A DNA stretch of 64,000 bases from JASHPR01 sp963833885 (lineage in GTDB: Bacteria; Actinomycetota; Actinomycetes; Streptosporangiales; Streptosporangiaceae): assembly GCA_963833885.1 (NCBI GenBank), contig CAWHZU010000026.1, forward strand, positions 124,001 through 188,000. Direction: 5' to 3'. Below the pieces are notes generated by a model, which saw nothing but the letters and a program-made list of their open reading frames with translations, did not search any database and was not told the DNA's origin. Position 1 is the first letter of the stretch, and every line of letters starts with the position of its first letter. Below are positions 55,988 through 64,000 of the stretch, piece after piece. Position numbers and translations under genes: made by a program.

Positions 55988-58370
55988 CTGACCGGACCGG
56001 CGGCGCGCCGGAGACGTCACGGCGGTAGGTGATCGCCTCCCAGACCCGGTCCGGTAGCAGTGGCATGTCAATATTGCGGACTCCCGTGCCGGACAGCGCG
56101 TCGATCACCGCGTTGACGAACGCTGCGGGGCCGCCGACCGCGGCGCACTCGCCGATGCCCTTGGCGCCGATCGGGTGGTGCGGGCAAGGCGTGACCACCT
56201 CACTGTGCAGCTCGAAACCGGGCGTCTCCCAGGCGGTCGGCAGCAGGTAGTCCATGTAGTTGGAGCCGATGCAGTTGCCTTCGGCGTCGAAGGTGATGAA
56301 CTGCATGTTGGCCATGGCGTAGGCCTCGGTCAGCCCGCCCATAATCTGGCCCTCGACGATCATCGGGTTGATCCGGACGCCGCAGTCGTCCACCGCCACC
56401 ACGGTCAGCACGTCCCACACCCCGCTGGCGGGGTCGACCTCCACCGTCGCGATGTAGACGGCGAATGGCCAGGTCAGGTTCGGCGGGTCGTAGTAGGCGG
56501 TGTTCTCCAGGCCGGGCTCCATGCCGTCGGGCATGTTGCTGTACGCGGCCATCGCGCACTCCTGGATCGTCACCCCGCGGTCTGGCGCGCTGCGTACGTA
56601 GAACCGGCCGAGCTCCCACTCGATGTCCTCCTCGGAGACCTCGAGCAGGTGCGCGGCCAGCTTGCGCGCCTTGGCGCGGATCTTGCGGGAAACCATCGCG
56701 ACTGCGGCGCCGGCCACCGGGGTCGACCGGGAGGCGTACGTACCCATCCCGAACGGCGCGGTGTCGGTGTCACCCTCCTCGACCACGATGTCCTCGGCCG
56801 GGATGCCGAGCTCGTGGGCGACGATCTGCGCCCAGGTCGTCTCGTGGCCCTGGCCCTGGCCCCGTGCGCCAGTCCGCACGATCGCCTTGCCGGTCATGTG
56901 CACCTTGAGCTCGGCCGAGTCGAACATCTTGATGCCGAGGATGTCGTACTCACGGCTGTTGCCCGCGCCCAGCGGCTCGGTCATCGTGGAGATGCCGAGG
57001 CCCAGCAGCCGGCCATTTGCCCGTGCCTCCTCCTGCCGCTTGCGGAAGTCCTCGTAGCCGACCGCCTTCAGGCCGACATCGAGGCACTTGGCGTACTGGC
57101 CGGAGTCGGTGAGGAATCCGAGGGGGGTGCGGTGCGGGAAGTCCTCGTCCTTGACGAAGTTCATCCGCCGGAACTCGGCCTGGTCCATGCCCAGGTCGTC
57201 GGCGGCGGCCTGGACCATCCGCTCCTGGAAGAACATCGCCTCGGTGACCCGGAATGAGCACCGGTAGGCGACCCCGCCCGGGGCCTTGTTGGTGTAGATG
57301 CCGCGGGCCATCAGGTGCGCGACCGGGATGTCGTAGGCGGCGAAGGCCGAGTGAATCAGCCCAAGCTTGAACTTGCTGGGCTGGGCGTCCGAGAAGAACG
57401 CGCCGTGGTCGGCGTCGCAGAGCATCCGGACCCCGAGGATCTTGCCGTCGTTGCGCAGCGCCATCTCGCCGTCCAGGTACACATCCCGAGCGAACCCGGT
57501 GGAGATCAGGTTGCCGGTCTTGTCCTCGATCCACTTCACCGGGCACTCGAGCAGGATCGAGGCCAGGATCGAGCAGACGTAACCGGGGTAGACCGGCACC
57601 TTGTTGCCGAACCCGCCGCCGATGTCCGGGGAGATGATCCGGATCATGTGCTCGGGAAGCTCGGCGACCAGCGCGACAGCCGCCCGGATGATGTGCGGTG
57701 CCTGCGTGGTCATGTACACGGTGAGCTTCGATGTGGCCCGGTTGAAGTCGGCGATCGACCCACAGCACTCGATCGGGCTCGGATGCGAGCGCGGGTAGTG
57801 CAACTGCAGCTTGGAGATCACGTCGGCCTGCTCGAACGCCCGGTCGGTGCCGGCCGCGTCGCCGACTTCCCAGTGGTAGATGACGTTGCCGGCCTGGTTC
57901 TCCTTGTCGTCGCGAATCACCGGCGCGCCGTCGGCAACGGCCTGCTTGGGGTTGACGATGGCCGGCAGCGGCTCGTAGTCGACGTCAATGGCCTCGCAGG
58001 CGTCCTTGGCGATGTACGGGTCGTCGGCGATGACGCAGGCCACTTCCTGGCCCTGGAACCGCACCTTGTCGGTGGCCAGCACGGCCTGCGTGTCGTAGGA
58101 CAGAGTCGGCATCCAGGCCAGGTTCCGGGTCGCCATCATCTCGCCGGTGAGCACCAGGTGGACGCCGGGGATGTCCCACGCCTTGCTCGCGTCGATCGAC
58201 TTGATCCGCGCGTGCGCGAGCGGGCTGCGCAGGATCTCCATGTGCAGCATGCCCGGCAGCGTGATGTCGTCGGTGTAGTTGCCCCTGCCGCGGATGAAGC
58301 GGTCGTCCTCAACGCGCTTCCTGCTGGCGCCCAGGCCGCCGATCTTGATTTCGTCCAGCGCTTGTGTCAC
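55980..58370 (-). CDS. coxL: Carbon monoxide dehydrogenase large subunit, form I (set 1)
   Basis: The Mo-Cu catalytic subunit that oxidises CO to CO2. It has 796 residues, the full length. The form I active-site loop AYRCSFR places the copper-ligand Cys at residue 371. GGGFGNKVPVYPGY lies near 250 and HPIGAKGIGECAAVGGPAAF, with the conserved Glu, near 765. Form II enzymes would read AYRGAGR here. It is third in a coxM-coxS-coxL order and runs into the XdhC-YHS gene. Confidence 0.95.
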   Translation of the reverse strand: MTQALDEIKIGGLGASRKRVEDDRFIRGRGNYTDDITLPGMLHMEILRSPLAHARIKSIDASKAWDIPGVHLVLTGEMMATRNLAWMPTLSYDTQAVLATDKVRFQGQEVACVIADDPYIAKDACEAIDVDYEPLPAIVNPKQAVADGAPVIRDDKENQAGNVIYHWEVGDAAGTDRAFEQADVISKLQLHYPRSHPSPIECCGSIADFNRATSKLTVYMTTQAPHIIRAAVALVAELPEHMIRIISPDIGGGFGNKVPVYPGYVCSILASILLECPVKWIEDKTGNLISTGFARDVYLDGEMALRNDGKILGVRMLCDADHGAFFSDAQPSKFKLGLIHSAFAAYDIPVAHLMARGIYTNKAPGGVAYRCSFRVTEAMFFQERMVQAAADDLGMDQAEFRRMNFVKDEDFPHRTPLGFLTDSGQYAKCLDVGLKAVGYEDFRKRQEEARANGRLLGLGISTMTEPLGAGNSREYDILGIKMFDSAELKVHMTGKAIVRTGARGQGQGHETTWAQIVAHELGIPAEDIVVEEGDTDTAPFGMGTYASRSTPVAGAAVAMVSRKIRAKARKLAAHLLEVSEEDIEWELGRFYVRSAPDRGVTIQECAMAAYSNMPDGMEPGLENTAYYDPPNLTWPFAVYIATVEVDPASGVWDVLTVVAVDDCGVRINPMIVEGQIMGGLTEAYAMANMQFITFDAEGNCIGSNYMDYLLPTAWETPGFELHSEVVTPCPHHPIGAKGIGECAAVGGPAAFVNAVIDALSGTGVRNIDMPLLPDRVWEAITYRRDVSGAPPVRSDD

Positions 58371-58397
58371 TGCTGTCTCCCGTGTCGATCGGCCTGG

Positions 58398-58928
58398 TCA
58401 GCCCGCGGACTCGGACCTGAGTTTGGTGGCGGCCCAGAGCACCGACTTGACGATGTTCTGGTAGCCGGTGCAGCGGCAGAGGTTGCCGGACAGGGCCCAG
58501 CGCACGTCTTCCTCGGTCGGGTCGGGGTTCTCGTCGAGCAGGGCCTTGGCGGCCATCATCATGCCCGGCGTGCAGAACCCGCACTGCAGCCCGTGTTCCT
58601 CCTTGAAGCCTTCCTGCAGCGGGTGCAGCTCGCTCGCGGTCGCCAGGCCCTCGACGGTCGTGATCTGGCGCCCGTCGACCTGAACGGCCAGCATCGTGCA
58701 GGACTTCACCGGCCTGCCGTCCACCTGCACCGTGCACGCGCCGCAGTTGGTCGTGTCGCATCCCATGTGCGTGCCGGTCAGCCCCAACCCGCGGCGGATC
58801 AGGTGAGCCAGCAGCAGCCGCGGCTCTACCTCGGCGATCATCTTCTTGCCGTTGATGCTGAACCGGATCCGGCGGATCGGTACCGCACCCTCGGCCTCGT
58901 CGCCGAGGTCTTCGTATACGACAGTCAT
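58398..58928 (-). CDS. coxS: Carbon monoxide dehydrogenase small iron-sulfur subunit (set 1)
   Basis: A 176-residue protein carrying two [2Fe-2S] clusters that pass electrons from the Mo site to FAD. The plant-type cluster Cys are in GCDTTNCGACTVQVDG and VKSC. The second set is in CGFCTPGMM and CRCTGY. Three bases separate it from coxM and 27 from coxL. About 18 extra residues precede the ferredoxin domain. Confidence 0.96.
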   Translation of the reverse strand: MTVVYEDLGDEAEGAVPIRRIRFSINGKKMIAEVEPRLLLAHLIRRGLGLTGTHMGCDTTNCGACTVQVDGRPVKSCTMLAVQVDGRQITTVEGLATASELHPLQEGFKEEHGLQCGFCTPGMMMAAKALLDENPDPTEEDVRWALSGNLCRCTGYQNIVKSVLWAATKLRSESAG

Positions 58929-58931
58929 GGG

Positions 58932-59807
58932 TCAGGCCGCCCTTTCCTGCGCCGGCTCGATGCGGTCCAGGATGCGCGTGACGAACGTGCGCACCATGTG
59001 CCGCTTGTACTCGGCGCTGCCGCGCTGATCGGTCCTGGGCCGCGCCGCCTCGGCCGCAAGGTCGGCGGCCCGGCCGATGCTCTCGGCGGTCAGCGGCCCG
59101 CCGACGAGCGCGTCGGCGGCGGCGCTGGCGTCGATCGTGGATCCGCCGACCCCGGTCAGCGCGATCCCGGCCCGGGTCACGCGCTCACCCGAGGTCTCCA
59201 CCGCGACCGCCACCCCGACGGTCGCGAAGTCGCCCACCCGGCGCTCGAGCTTGAGGTAGCCGCCGGCCCGTGCTCCCTTCGCCGCCGGGATCACGGCCTC
59301 GACGGCGATCTCGTCCGGCTCGAGCACGTTCTGGAACGGGCCGGTGACGAAGTCGGCGATCGGGATCGCCCGCCTGCCACCCGGTCCCTGGGCCACGACC
59401 GAGCCGCCCAGGGCCACCACCACCGAGGCCCAGTCGCCCTGCGGGTCCGCGTGGCAGAGCGAGCCGACCAGCGTGCCACGGTTCCTGACGATCGGGTCGG
59501 CGATCAGCGGCGCGGCAGCGGCCATGGTCGGCTGGTAGGTCTTGAGCAGTTCCGAGCGCTCGAGCTCGGCGTGCCGGCAGAGGGCGCCGACATGCAGCGT
59601 GCCGTCGGGGTCGGCCCGGTGGTAGTCGAGGCCGGGGACGTTGTTGATGTCCACGACCAGTTCCGGCGAGGCGAAGCGCAGCTTCATCAGCGGGACCAGG
59701 CTCTGGCCGCCGGCCAGCACCTTCGCGTAGTCCCCGCCGTCGTGCAGCATGCCGATCGCCTCATCGAGCGATCGCGGTGCCTCGTAGCGGAACCGAGACG
59801 GATACAT
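58932..59807 (-). CDS. coxM: Carbon monoxide dehydrogenase medium FAD subunit (set 1)
   Basis: A 291-residue FAD-binding subunit. It opens PSRFRYEAPRSLDEAIGMLH. The first FAD loop reads AGGQSLVPLMKLRF near residue 32 and the second RNRGTLVGSLCHADPQGD near 110. In characterised CoxM these are AGGHS and TIGG, so both loops deviate. It is preceded by a small unknown gene 24 bases upstream. Confidence 0.93.
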   Translation of the reverse strand: MYPSRFRYEAPRSLDEAIGMLHDGGDYAKVLAGGQSLVPLMKLRFASPELVVDINNVPGLDYHRADPDGTLHVGALCRHAELERSELLKTYQPTMAAAAPLIADPIVRNRGTLVGSLCHADPQGDWASVVVALGGSVVAQGPGGRRAIPIADFVTGPFQNVLEPDEIAVEAVIPAAKGARAGGYLKLERRVGDFATVGVAVAVETSGERVTRAGIALTGVGGSTIDASAAADALVGGPLTAESIGRAADLAAEAARPRTDQRGSAEYKRHMVRTFVTRILDRIEPAQERAA

Positions 59808-59831
59808 AGAACCCTCCAGGTGAACCGCTGG

Positions 59832-60200
59832 TCAGCGCTGATCGGGCGGGCTGGATTCAGGGCGCTGCTGCGGCGGCTGAAGCAGGGAATCCTCTGTGGC
59901 CCCCCGCTCTGCGTGCTCGGCCACCTCTGCCTGCCCCGCCGCGGCGGGCGGACCCCCGGCAGGCCGCGGGGAGGATTCGGGGTCGGGCACGGCGACAGGG
60001 AGCGACTCGTAGTCGGGGTCCGGCCGCGGTTCCTGGTGCGGCGGCCACGGCCCGGCCACGGGCTGCCCGGCGATCTTGAGGTAGTCGACAAGTTCGGGCC
60101 ACGCCCAGACCGTCGGGCTCTTGCCGGTCTTCGGCGCGTGCTCGATCAGCTCGTACAGCCGCGGGTTGCCTCGGCTATGCCCGTCGGACTCTATCCGCAT
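59832..60200 (-). CDS. Unknown protein leading the coxMSL operon (set 1)
   Basis: A 122-residue protein. The first ~55 residues look folded (NPRLYELIEHAPKTGKSPTV, then WAWPELVDYLKIAGQPVAGP). The rest is a Pro/Glu/Gln-rich disordered tail. GCGGGAG lies before the ATG. It is the first gene in the operon by spacing. No family was recognised; a role in CODH expression or assembly is only suggested by position. Confidence 0.65.
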   Translation of the reverse strand: MRIESDGHSRGNPRLYELIEHAPKTGKSPTVWAWPELVDYLKIAGQPVAGPWPPHQEPRPDPDYESLPVAVPDPESSPRPAGGPPAAAGQAEVAEHAERGATEDSLLQPPQQRPESSPPDQR

Positions 60201-60346
60201 GCATGCTCCCGCCCTCGGATAGCCAGAAATGTCCTGTTACTTCTGGTTACGAACAAGCTATGGCCATGATTCATCGCGTGGGATTGCGCCGCAAGGCGTG
60301 AATAAGGTGTTGCTTAAGGGGGCCGCAGCGGGGGCCGCCGGGACGA

Positions 60347-61294
60347 CTAGCTCCAGATCGTGACGTAGACGGGCGGCCGGAACCGGGACGGCGGGATCCC
60401 GGTGGCGGGCGAGCGCATCAGGTGCATCGCCTCGGGGGTGGTCAGGAAGCGGCGCAGGGCGCTGGCGACGGCGCTGCGGCTCTGCCGCTCGAGCAGGGTC
60501 GCGTGCCAGGTGCCGGCCACCGGAGTGCCCGGCACCTCCGCCAGGGAGAGCTCACCCCGGCGCAGCTGCTGCGTGACCAGGTGCTCGACGGCGGGCGCGA
60601 CGCCCGCACCGTCGGCCGCTGCCGCCCAGGCGGCGGTCTGGTTCGGGAACACGCCGATCCGGCTATCCGGGATCCGCAGCGCGGCCAGCAGCCGGCCGGT
60701 GTCGCTGTCCGGATCGGTGCCCGCCGGGTCCACCAGCCACCGCCATTGCCGGGCGTTGCCCTTCAGCCGGGATTCGCCCGCCGTAACCACGACCAGGCGG
60801 TACCGGAAGATCGGCTCGCTGACCACCGGGAGAGCCGGGTCGGGGCTCACGGCCTGGCCGATGGCGACGTCCGCCAGCCGGTTCGCGACGAGCACCGCCA
60901 TCTCGCTGGTCACCGCCACCCCGGCCGACACCTCGACGACGCCGGGGAACCGCCGGGTGAACGCCTCCATCAGTGGGCTGACCACGAATTCGGCCAGCGT
61001 GGACGTGGCGACTACCCGTAGTTGCTCCGGAGCGCCCTGCGCGGCGCGGACCTGGGCGTGTGCCTCGGCGCCGAGCACCACGATCTGCGACGCGGTGGAC
61101 AGCAGCCGGGAGCCGCCGGCGGTCAGCGTCATGCCCGTGGGCCCGCGGCTGACCAGCTGGTCGCCCAGGTGCAGGCGCAGCGCCGACAGCGCCTGCGACA
61201 CGGCCGACTCGCTCACGCCGAGCGCGTTCGCGGCGGCGGTCACCGAGCCGAGGCGGGCCACCAGCACGAAGGCGTTGAGCTGGGTCAGGGTCAT
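60347..61294 (-). CDS. LysR family transcriptional regulator
   Basis: A 315-residue regulator from ATG 61294. The helix-turn-helix spans residues ~1-60 (TLTQLNAFVLVARLGSVTAA, then ESAVSQALSALRLHLGDQLV). The LysR substrate-binding domain follows, with RVVATSTLAEFVVSPLMEAF near residue 92. It lies between the two coxMSL sets and is divergent from set 2, which makes it their likely regulator. It is about twice the length of a RirA/Rrf2-type regulator and is not related to CoxC/CoxH sensors. Confidence 0.92.
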   Translation of the reverse strand: MTLTQLNAFVLVARLGSVTAAANALGVSESAVSQALSALRLHLGDQLVSRGPTGMTLTAGGSRLLSTASQIVVLGAEAHAQVRAAQGAPEQLRVVATSTLAEFVVSPLMEAFTRRFPGVVEVSAGVAVTSEMAVLVANRLADVAIGQAVSPDPALPVVSEPIFRYRLVVVTAGESRLKGNARQWRWLVDPAGTDPDSDTGRLLAALRIPDSRIGVFPNQTAAWAAAADGAGVAPAVEHLVTQQLRRGELSLAEVPGTPVAGTWHATLLERQSRSAVASALRRFLTTPEAMHLMRSPATGIPPSRFRPPVYVTIWS

Positions 61295-61418
61295 AACGTT
61301 CCCAGTATTACGCAGCGCCGTGCCTGACCATCGCCACCGAAGGCCAGGCACGTGTCGCGGGCGGGCCCGGGACCGGCCTGGCCTATGGACCGTAAACTCG
61401 TGGCACGAGGGAGGGTCC
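61295..61418. promoter_or_regulatory. Divergent promoter region between lysR and coxM2
   Basis: 124 bases separate two divergent starts, so promoters of both must lie here. This is the normal place for a LysR binding site. CCCAGTATTACGC near 61310 is the only AT-richer spot. No clear T-N11-A palindrome could be chosen. Confidence 0.5.
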
Positions 61419-62318
61419 ATGCAGGTTCCGGCGTACGTCGAGTACGAGAAGGCAACCAGCGTGGAGCATGCCCTGGCGCTGCTCGGCAGGTTCGGGCCGG
61501 AAGCCCGGATCCTGGCCGGAGGGCACAGCCTGATCCCAATGATGAAGCTGCGGCTGGTGCAGCCGGAAACGCTGATCGACATCAACGGGCTGAGAGAGCT
61601 CTCCTACATCGACGTGGCCGACGGTGAGCTGCGGATCGGCGCGCTGACCAGGCACGCGGAGCTGCTCGACTCGGCGGTCGCCGGCGAGCGCTTCGCGATC
61701 CTGCACGACGCCGAGCGGGTCATCGCCGACCCGGTGGTGCGCAACTGGGGCACGATTGGCGGGTCGCTGTGCCAGGCCGACCCATCCGAGGACCTGTCCG
61801 GGACGTTCGCGGCGCTGAAGGCCAGCATGATCATCCGTGGTCCCGACGGCAGCAGGACCGTGTCGGCGCGGGAGTTCCATACCGGGCCGTACGAGACCGT
61901 CGTGGCGCCCGGCGAGATGCTGACCGAGATCAGCATCGTAATCCGGCCCGGCTGCGGCAGCGCCTACGAGAAGGTGGGCCGCCGGGTGGGCGACTGGCCG
62001 ATCGGCGCGGCCGCGGCCGTGGTCTGGCTGGACGGCGAGGGCGGGCCGGGCGGGGTGAGAATAGCCGAGGCCGGGCTCGGCCTCACCGCGGTGGGCGCCC
62101 CGAACTTCGCCGCGGCCGAGGCGGAGGAGTTTCTGCGTGGTGCCCCGGCGGGCGAGGAAACCTTCGCCGAGGCGGGCAGGATCGCTGCCGAAAACTGCAA
62201 CCCGGTCTCGGATCAGCGCGGGCCCGCCGACTACAAACGTCACCTCGCCAGGGAGCTCACCGTGCGGGCGCTGCGCCGCGCGGTACGCCGGGCCGCGACC
62301 CCGCGGGGACCGCGATGA
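61419..62318 (+). CDS. coxM: Carbon monoxide dehydrogenase medium FAD subunit (set 2)
   Basis: A 299-residue protein from ATG 61419 with GAGGGAGGG upstream. The FAD loops AGGHSLIPMMKLRL and RNWGTIGGSLCQADPSED match the characterised CoxM motifs, unlike set 1. KVGRRVGDWPIGAAAAVV and a late DQRGPADYKRHLA are also typical. It opens the plus-strand set, with coxS 13 bases downstream. Confidence 0.95.
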   Translation: MQVPAYVEYEKATSVEHALALLGRFGPEARILAGGHSLIPMMKLRLVQPETLIDINGLRELSYIDVADGELRIGALTRHAELLDSAVAGERFAILHDAERVIADPVVRNWGTIGGSLCQADPSEDLSGTFAALKASMIIRGPDGSRTVSAREFHTGPYETVVAPGEMLTEISIVIRPGCGSAYEKVGRRVGDWPIGAAAAVVWLDGEGGPGGVRIAEAGLGLTAVGAPNFAAAEAEEFLRGAPAGEETFAEAGRIAAENCNPVSDQRGPADYKRHLARELTVRALRRAVRRAATPRGPR

Positions 62319-62331
62319 TCGAGGAATCATC

Positions 62332-62819
<488 letters not shown>

Positions 62820-62823
<4 letters not shown>

Positions 62824-64000
62824 CCGAGCCAGTCACCCGGCGGGGACACACCGCGTACGGGCCGGTCAAGCGCAAGGAAGACGCGCGTTTCATCCGCGGC
62901 CAGGGCAACTTCACCGACGACATCCAGCTTCCCGGGATGCTGCACGGCGCGATCCTGCGCAGCCCGCTTGCGCACGCCAGGATCGTCTCGATCGACACCC
63001 TAGCCGCCGAGTCCCATCCCAAGGTCAAGGCCGTGATCACCGGGGAGACGCTCGAGCAACGCGGGCTGGCCTGGATGCCGACCCTGTCCCAGGACGTGCA
63101 GGCGGTGCTGGCCACCGACAAGGTGCGCTTCCAGGGACAGGAGATCGCGTTCGTCGTCGCCGAGGACAGGTACTCGGCGCGCGACGCGCTCGAGCTCATC
63201 AACGTCGAGTACGAGCAGCTTCCCCCGGTGGTCGACGCCACCAAAGCCCTGGATCCCGGAGCCCCGGTGATCCGCGACGACCTCGCGGGCAAGCAGGACA
63301 ACCACATCTTTGACTGGGAGGCGGGCGACAAGGCGGCCACCGACGCGGCGTTCGCGGGCGCCGACGTCGTCGTCGGCCAGGACATGCTGTACCCGCGGTC
63401 GCACCCGGCGCCGCTGGAGACCTGTGGCGCCATCGCCGACTTCAGCGAGGTGGCCGGCCAGCTCACGGTGTGGACCACATGCCAGGCCCCGCACGCGCAC
63501 CGGACCCTCTACGCCCTCATGCTCGGCCTGCCCGAGCACAAGATCCGGATCATCTCGCCGGATATCGGCGGCGGGTTCGGCAACAAGGTGCCGATCTACC
63601 CGGGGTACCTGTGCGCGATCGTCGGCTCCATGATCACCGGAAAGCCGGTCAAGTGGTTCGAGGACCGGTCCGAGAACCTGATGTCCACGACGTTCGCGCG
63701 CGATTACCACATGCACGGCGAGATCGCCGCGACCTCCGACGGCACGATCATTGGCCTGCGGGCGAAGGTGCTCGCCGACCACGGCGCGTTCAACGGCAGC
63801 GCGCAGCCGTCGAAGTTCCCGGCCGGGTTCTTCCACATCTTCACCGGCTCCTACGACCTGCGGGCCGCGCACTGTGAAGTAACCGGCGTGTACACGAACA
63901 AGGCGCCCGGCGGGGTCGCCTACTCCTGCTCGTTCCGGATCACCGAGGCGGTGTACCTGGTCGAGCGGATGGTCGACCTCCTCGCGCTCGAGCTCGGCAT
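62820..64000 (+). CDS. coxL: Carbon monoxide dehydrogenase large subunit, form I (set 2, partial)
   Basis: The first 393 residues of a Mo-Cu subunit; the rest lies beyond the window. The opening GPVKRKEDARFIRGQGNFTD and GGGFGNKVPIYPGYLC are conserved. The active-site loop AYSCSFR places the copper-ligand Cys at residue 370, again the form I signature. It is similar to but clearly different from the set 1 subunit throughout. The molybdopterin-binding C-terminal half cannot be checked. Confidence 0.93.

Noticed and set aside
55980..58370. Xanthine dehydrogenase or form II aldehyde oxidoreductase instead of CODH
   Set aside because: The active-site loop is AYRCSFR, the form I CODH signature, rather than AYRGAGR, and coxG, coxD and coxE-like genes accompany it.
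57315..60269. Plus-strand open frame of 984 codons opposite the cox genes
   Set aside because: It runs antisense through coxL, coxS and coxM, which have complete catalytic and cluster motifs. It has no recognisable domain.

Overview
High-GC actinobacterial chromosome segment spanning the replication origin. The core gene order (cca, DUF6049 protein, murJ, pseudokinase, sigM, anti-sigma factor, trxB, trxA, parB, parA, rsmG, jag, yidC, yidD, rnpA, rpmH, dnaA, dnaN, recF, dciA, gyrB, gyrA, DUF3566 protein, tRNA-Ile) is that of filamentous or mycobacteria-like Actinomycetes. A ponA-DUF5318-padR-ino1 block, also known from Mycobacterium near the origin, lies to the left. GTG and TTG starts, GC-rich third positions and GTTCCACGTGGAAC-type parS sites agree with this. 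A Streptosporangiales-like host is a guess; no 16S gene is present.

Layout. 1-5.3 kb: cell-wall synthase (cut by the window edge), DUF5318 protein, PadR regulator and inositol-phosphate synthase. 5.4-16.2 kb: MFS transporter, CCA-adding enzyme, the lipid II flippase group and SigM with its anti-sigma factor. 16.3-19.7 kb: thioredoxin system, GNAT and threonine aldolase. 19.7-25.7 kb: parS, ParBA and the rsmG-to-rpmH group, all on the minus strand. 25.7-37.1 kb: dnaA, oriC, dnaN, recF, dciA, gyrB, gyrA, DUF3566 and tRNA-Ile on the plus strand. 37.1-48.9 kb: a variable stretch with a decayed gene, a TetR/DsrE pair, small stand-alone enzymes (EthD, YCII, alpha/beta hydrolase, AhpD-like pair, DinB, SRPBCC), a Cu(I) P-type ATPase and an FHA protein.

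49.2-64 kb: aerobic carbon monoxide dehydrogenase (CODH). Two complete or near-complete coxMSL gene sets point away from a LysR regulator. Both large subunits carry the form I active-site signature AYxCSFR. The left set continues into an XdhC-type maturation factor fused to a YHS domain, a CoxG-like SRPBCC protein, and five consecutive small single-pass membrane proteins. A facing operon supplies the CoxD-like AAA+ ATPase, the CoxE-like VWA protein, an unknown 92-residue protein and a GIY-YIG-like protein. In the known Mo-CODH scheme, coxMSL makes the enzyme, CoxD/E/F build the Mo-Cu centre, and CoxG links the enzyme to membrane quinone. The five-gene membrane array is the most promising uncharacterised part of the window.

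All domain assignments come from reading motifs and gene order; no database search was run.
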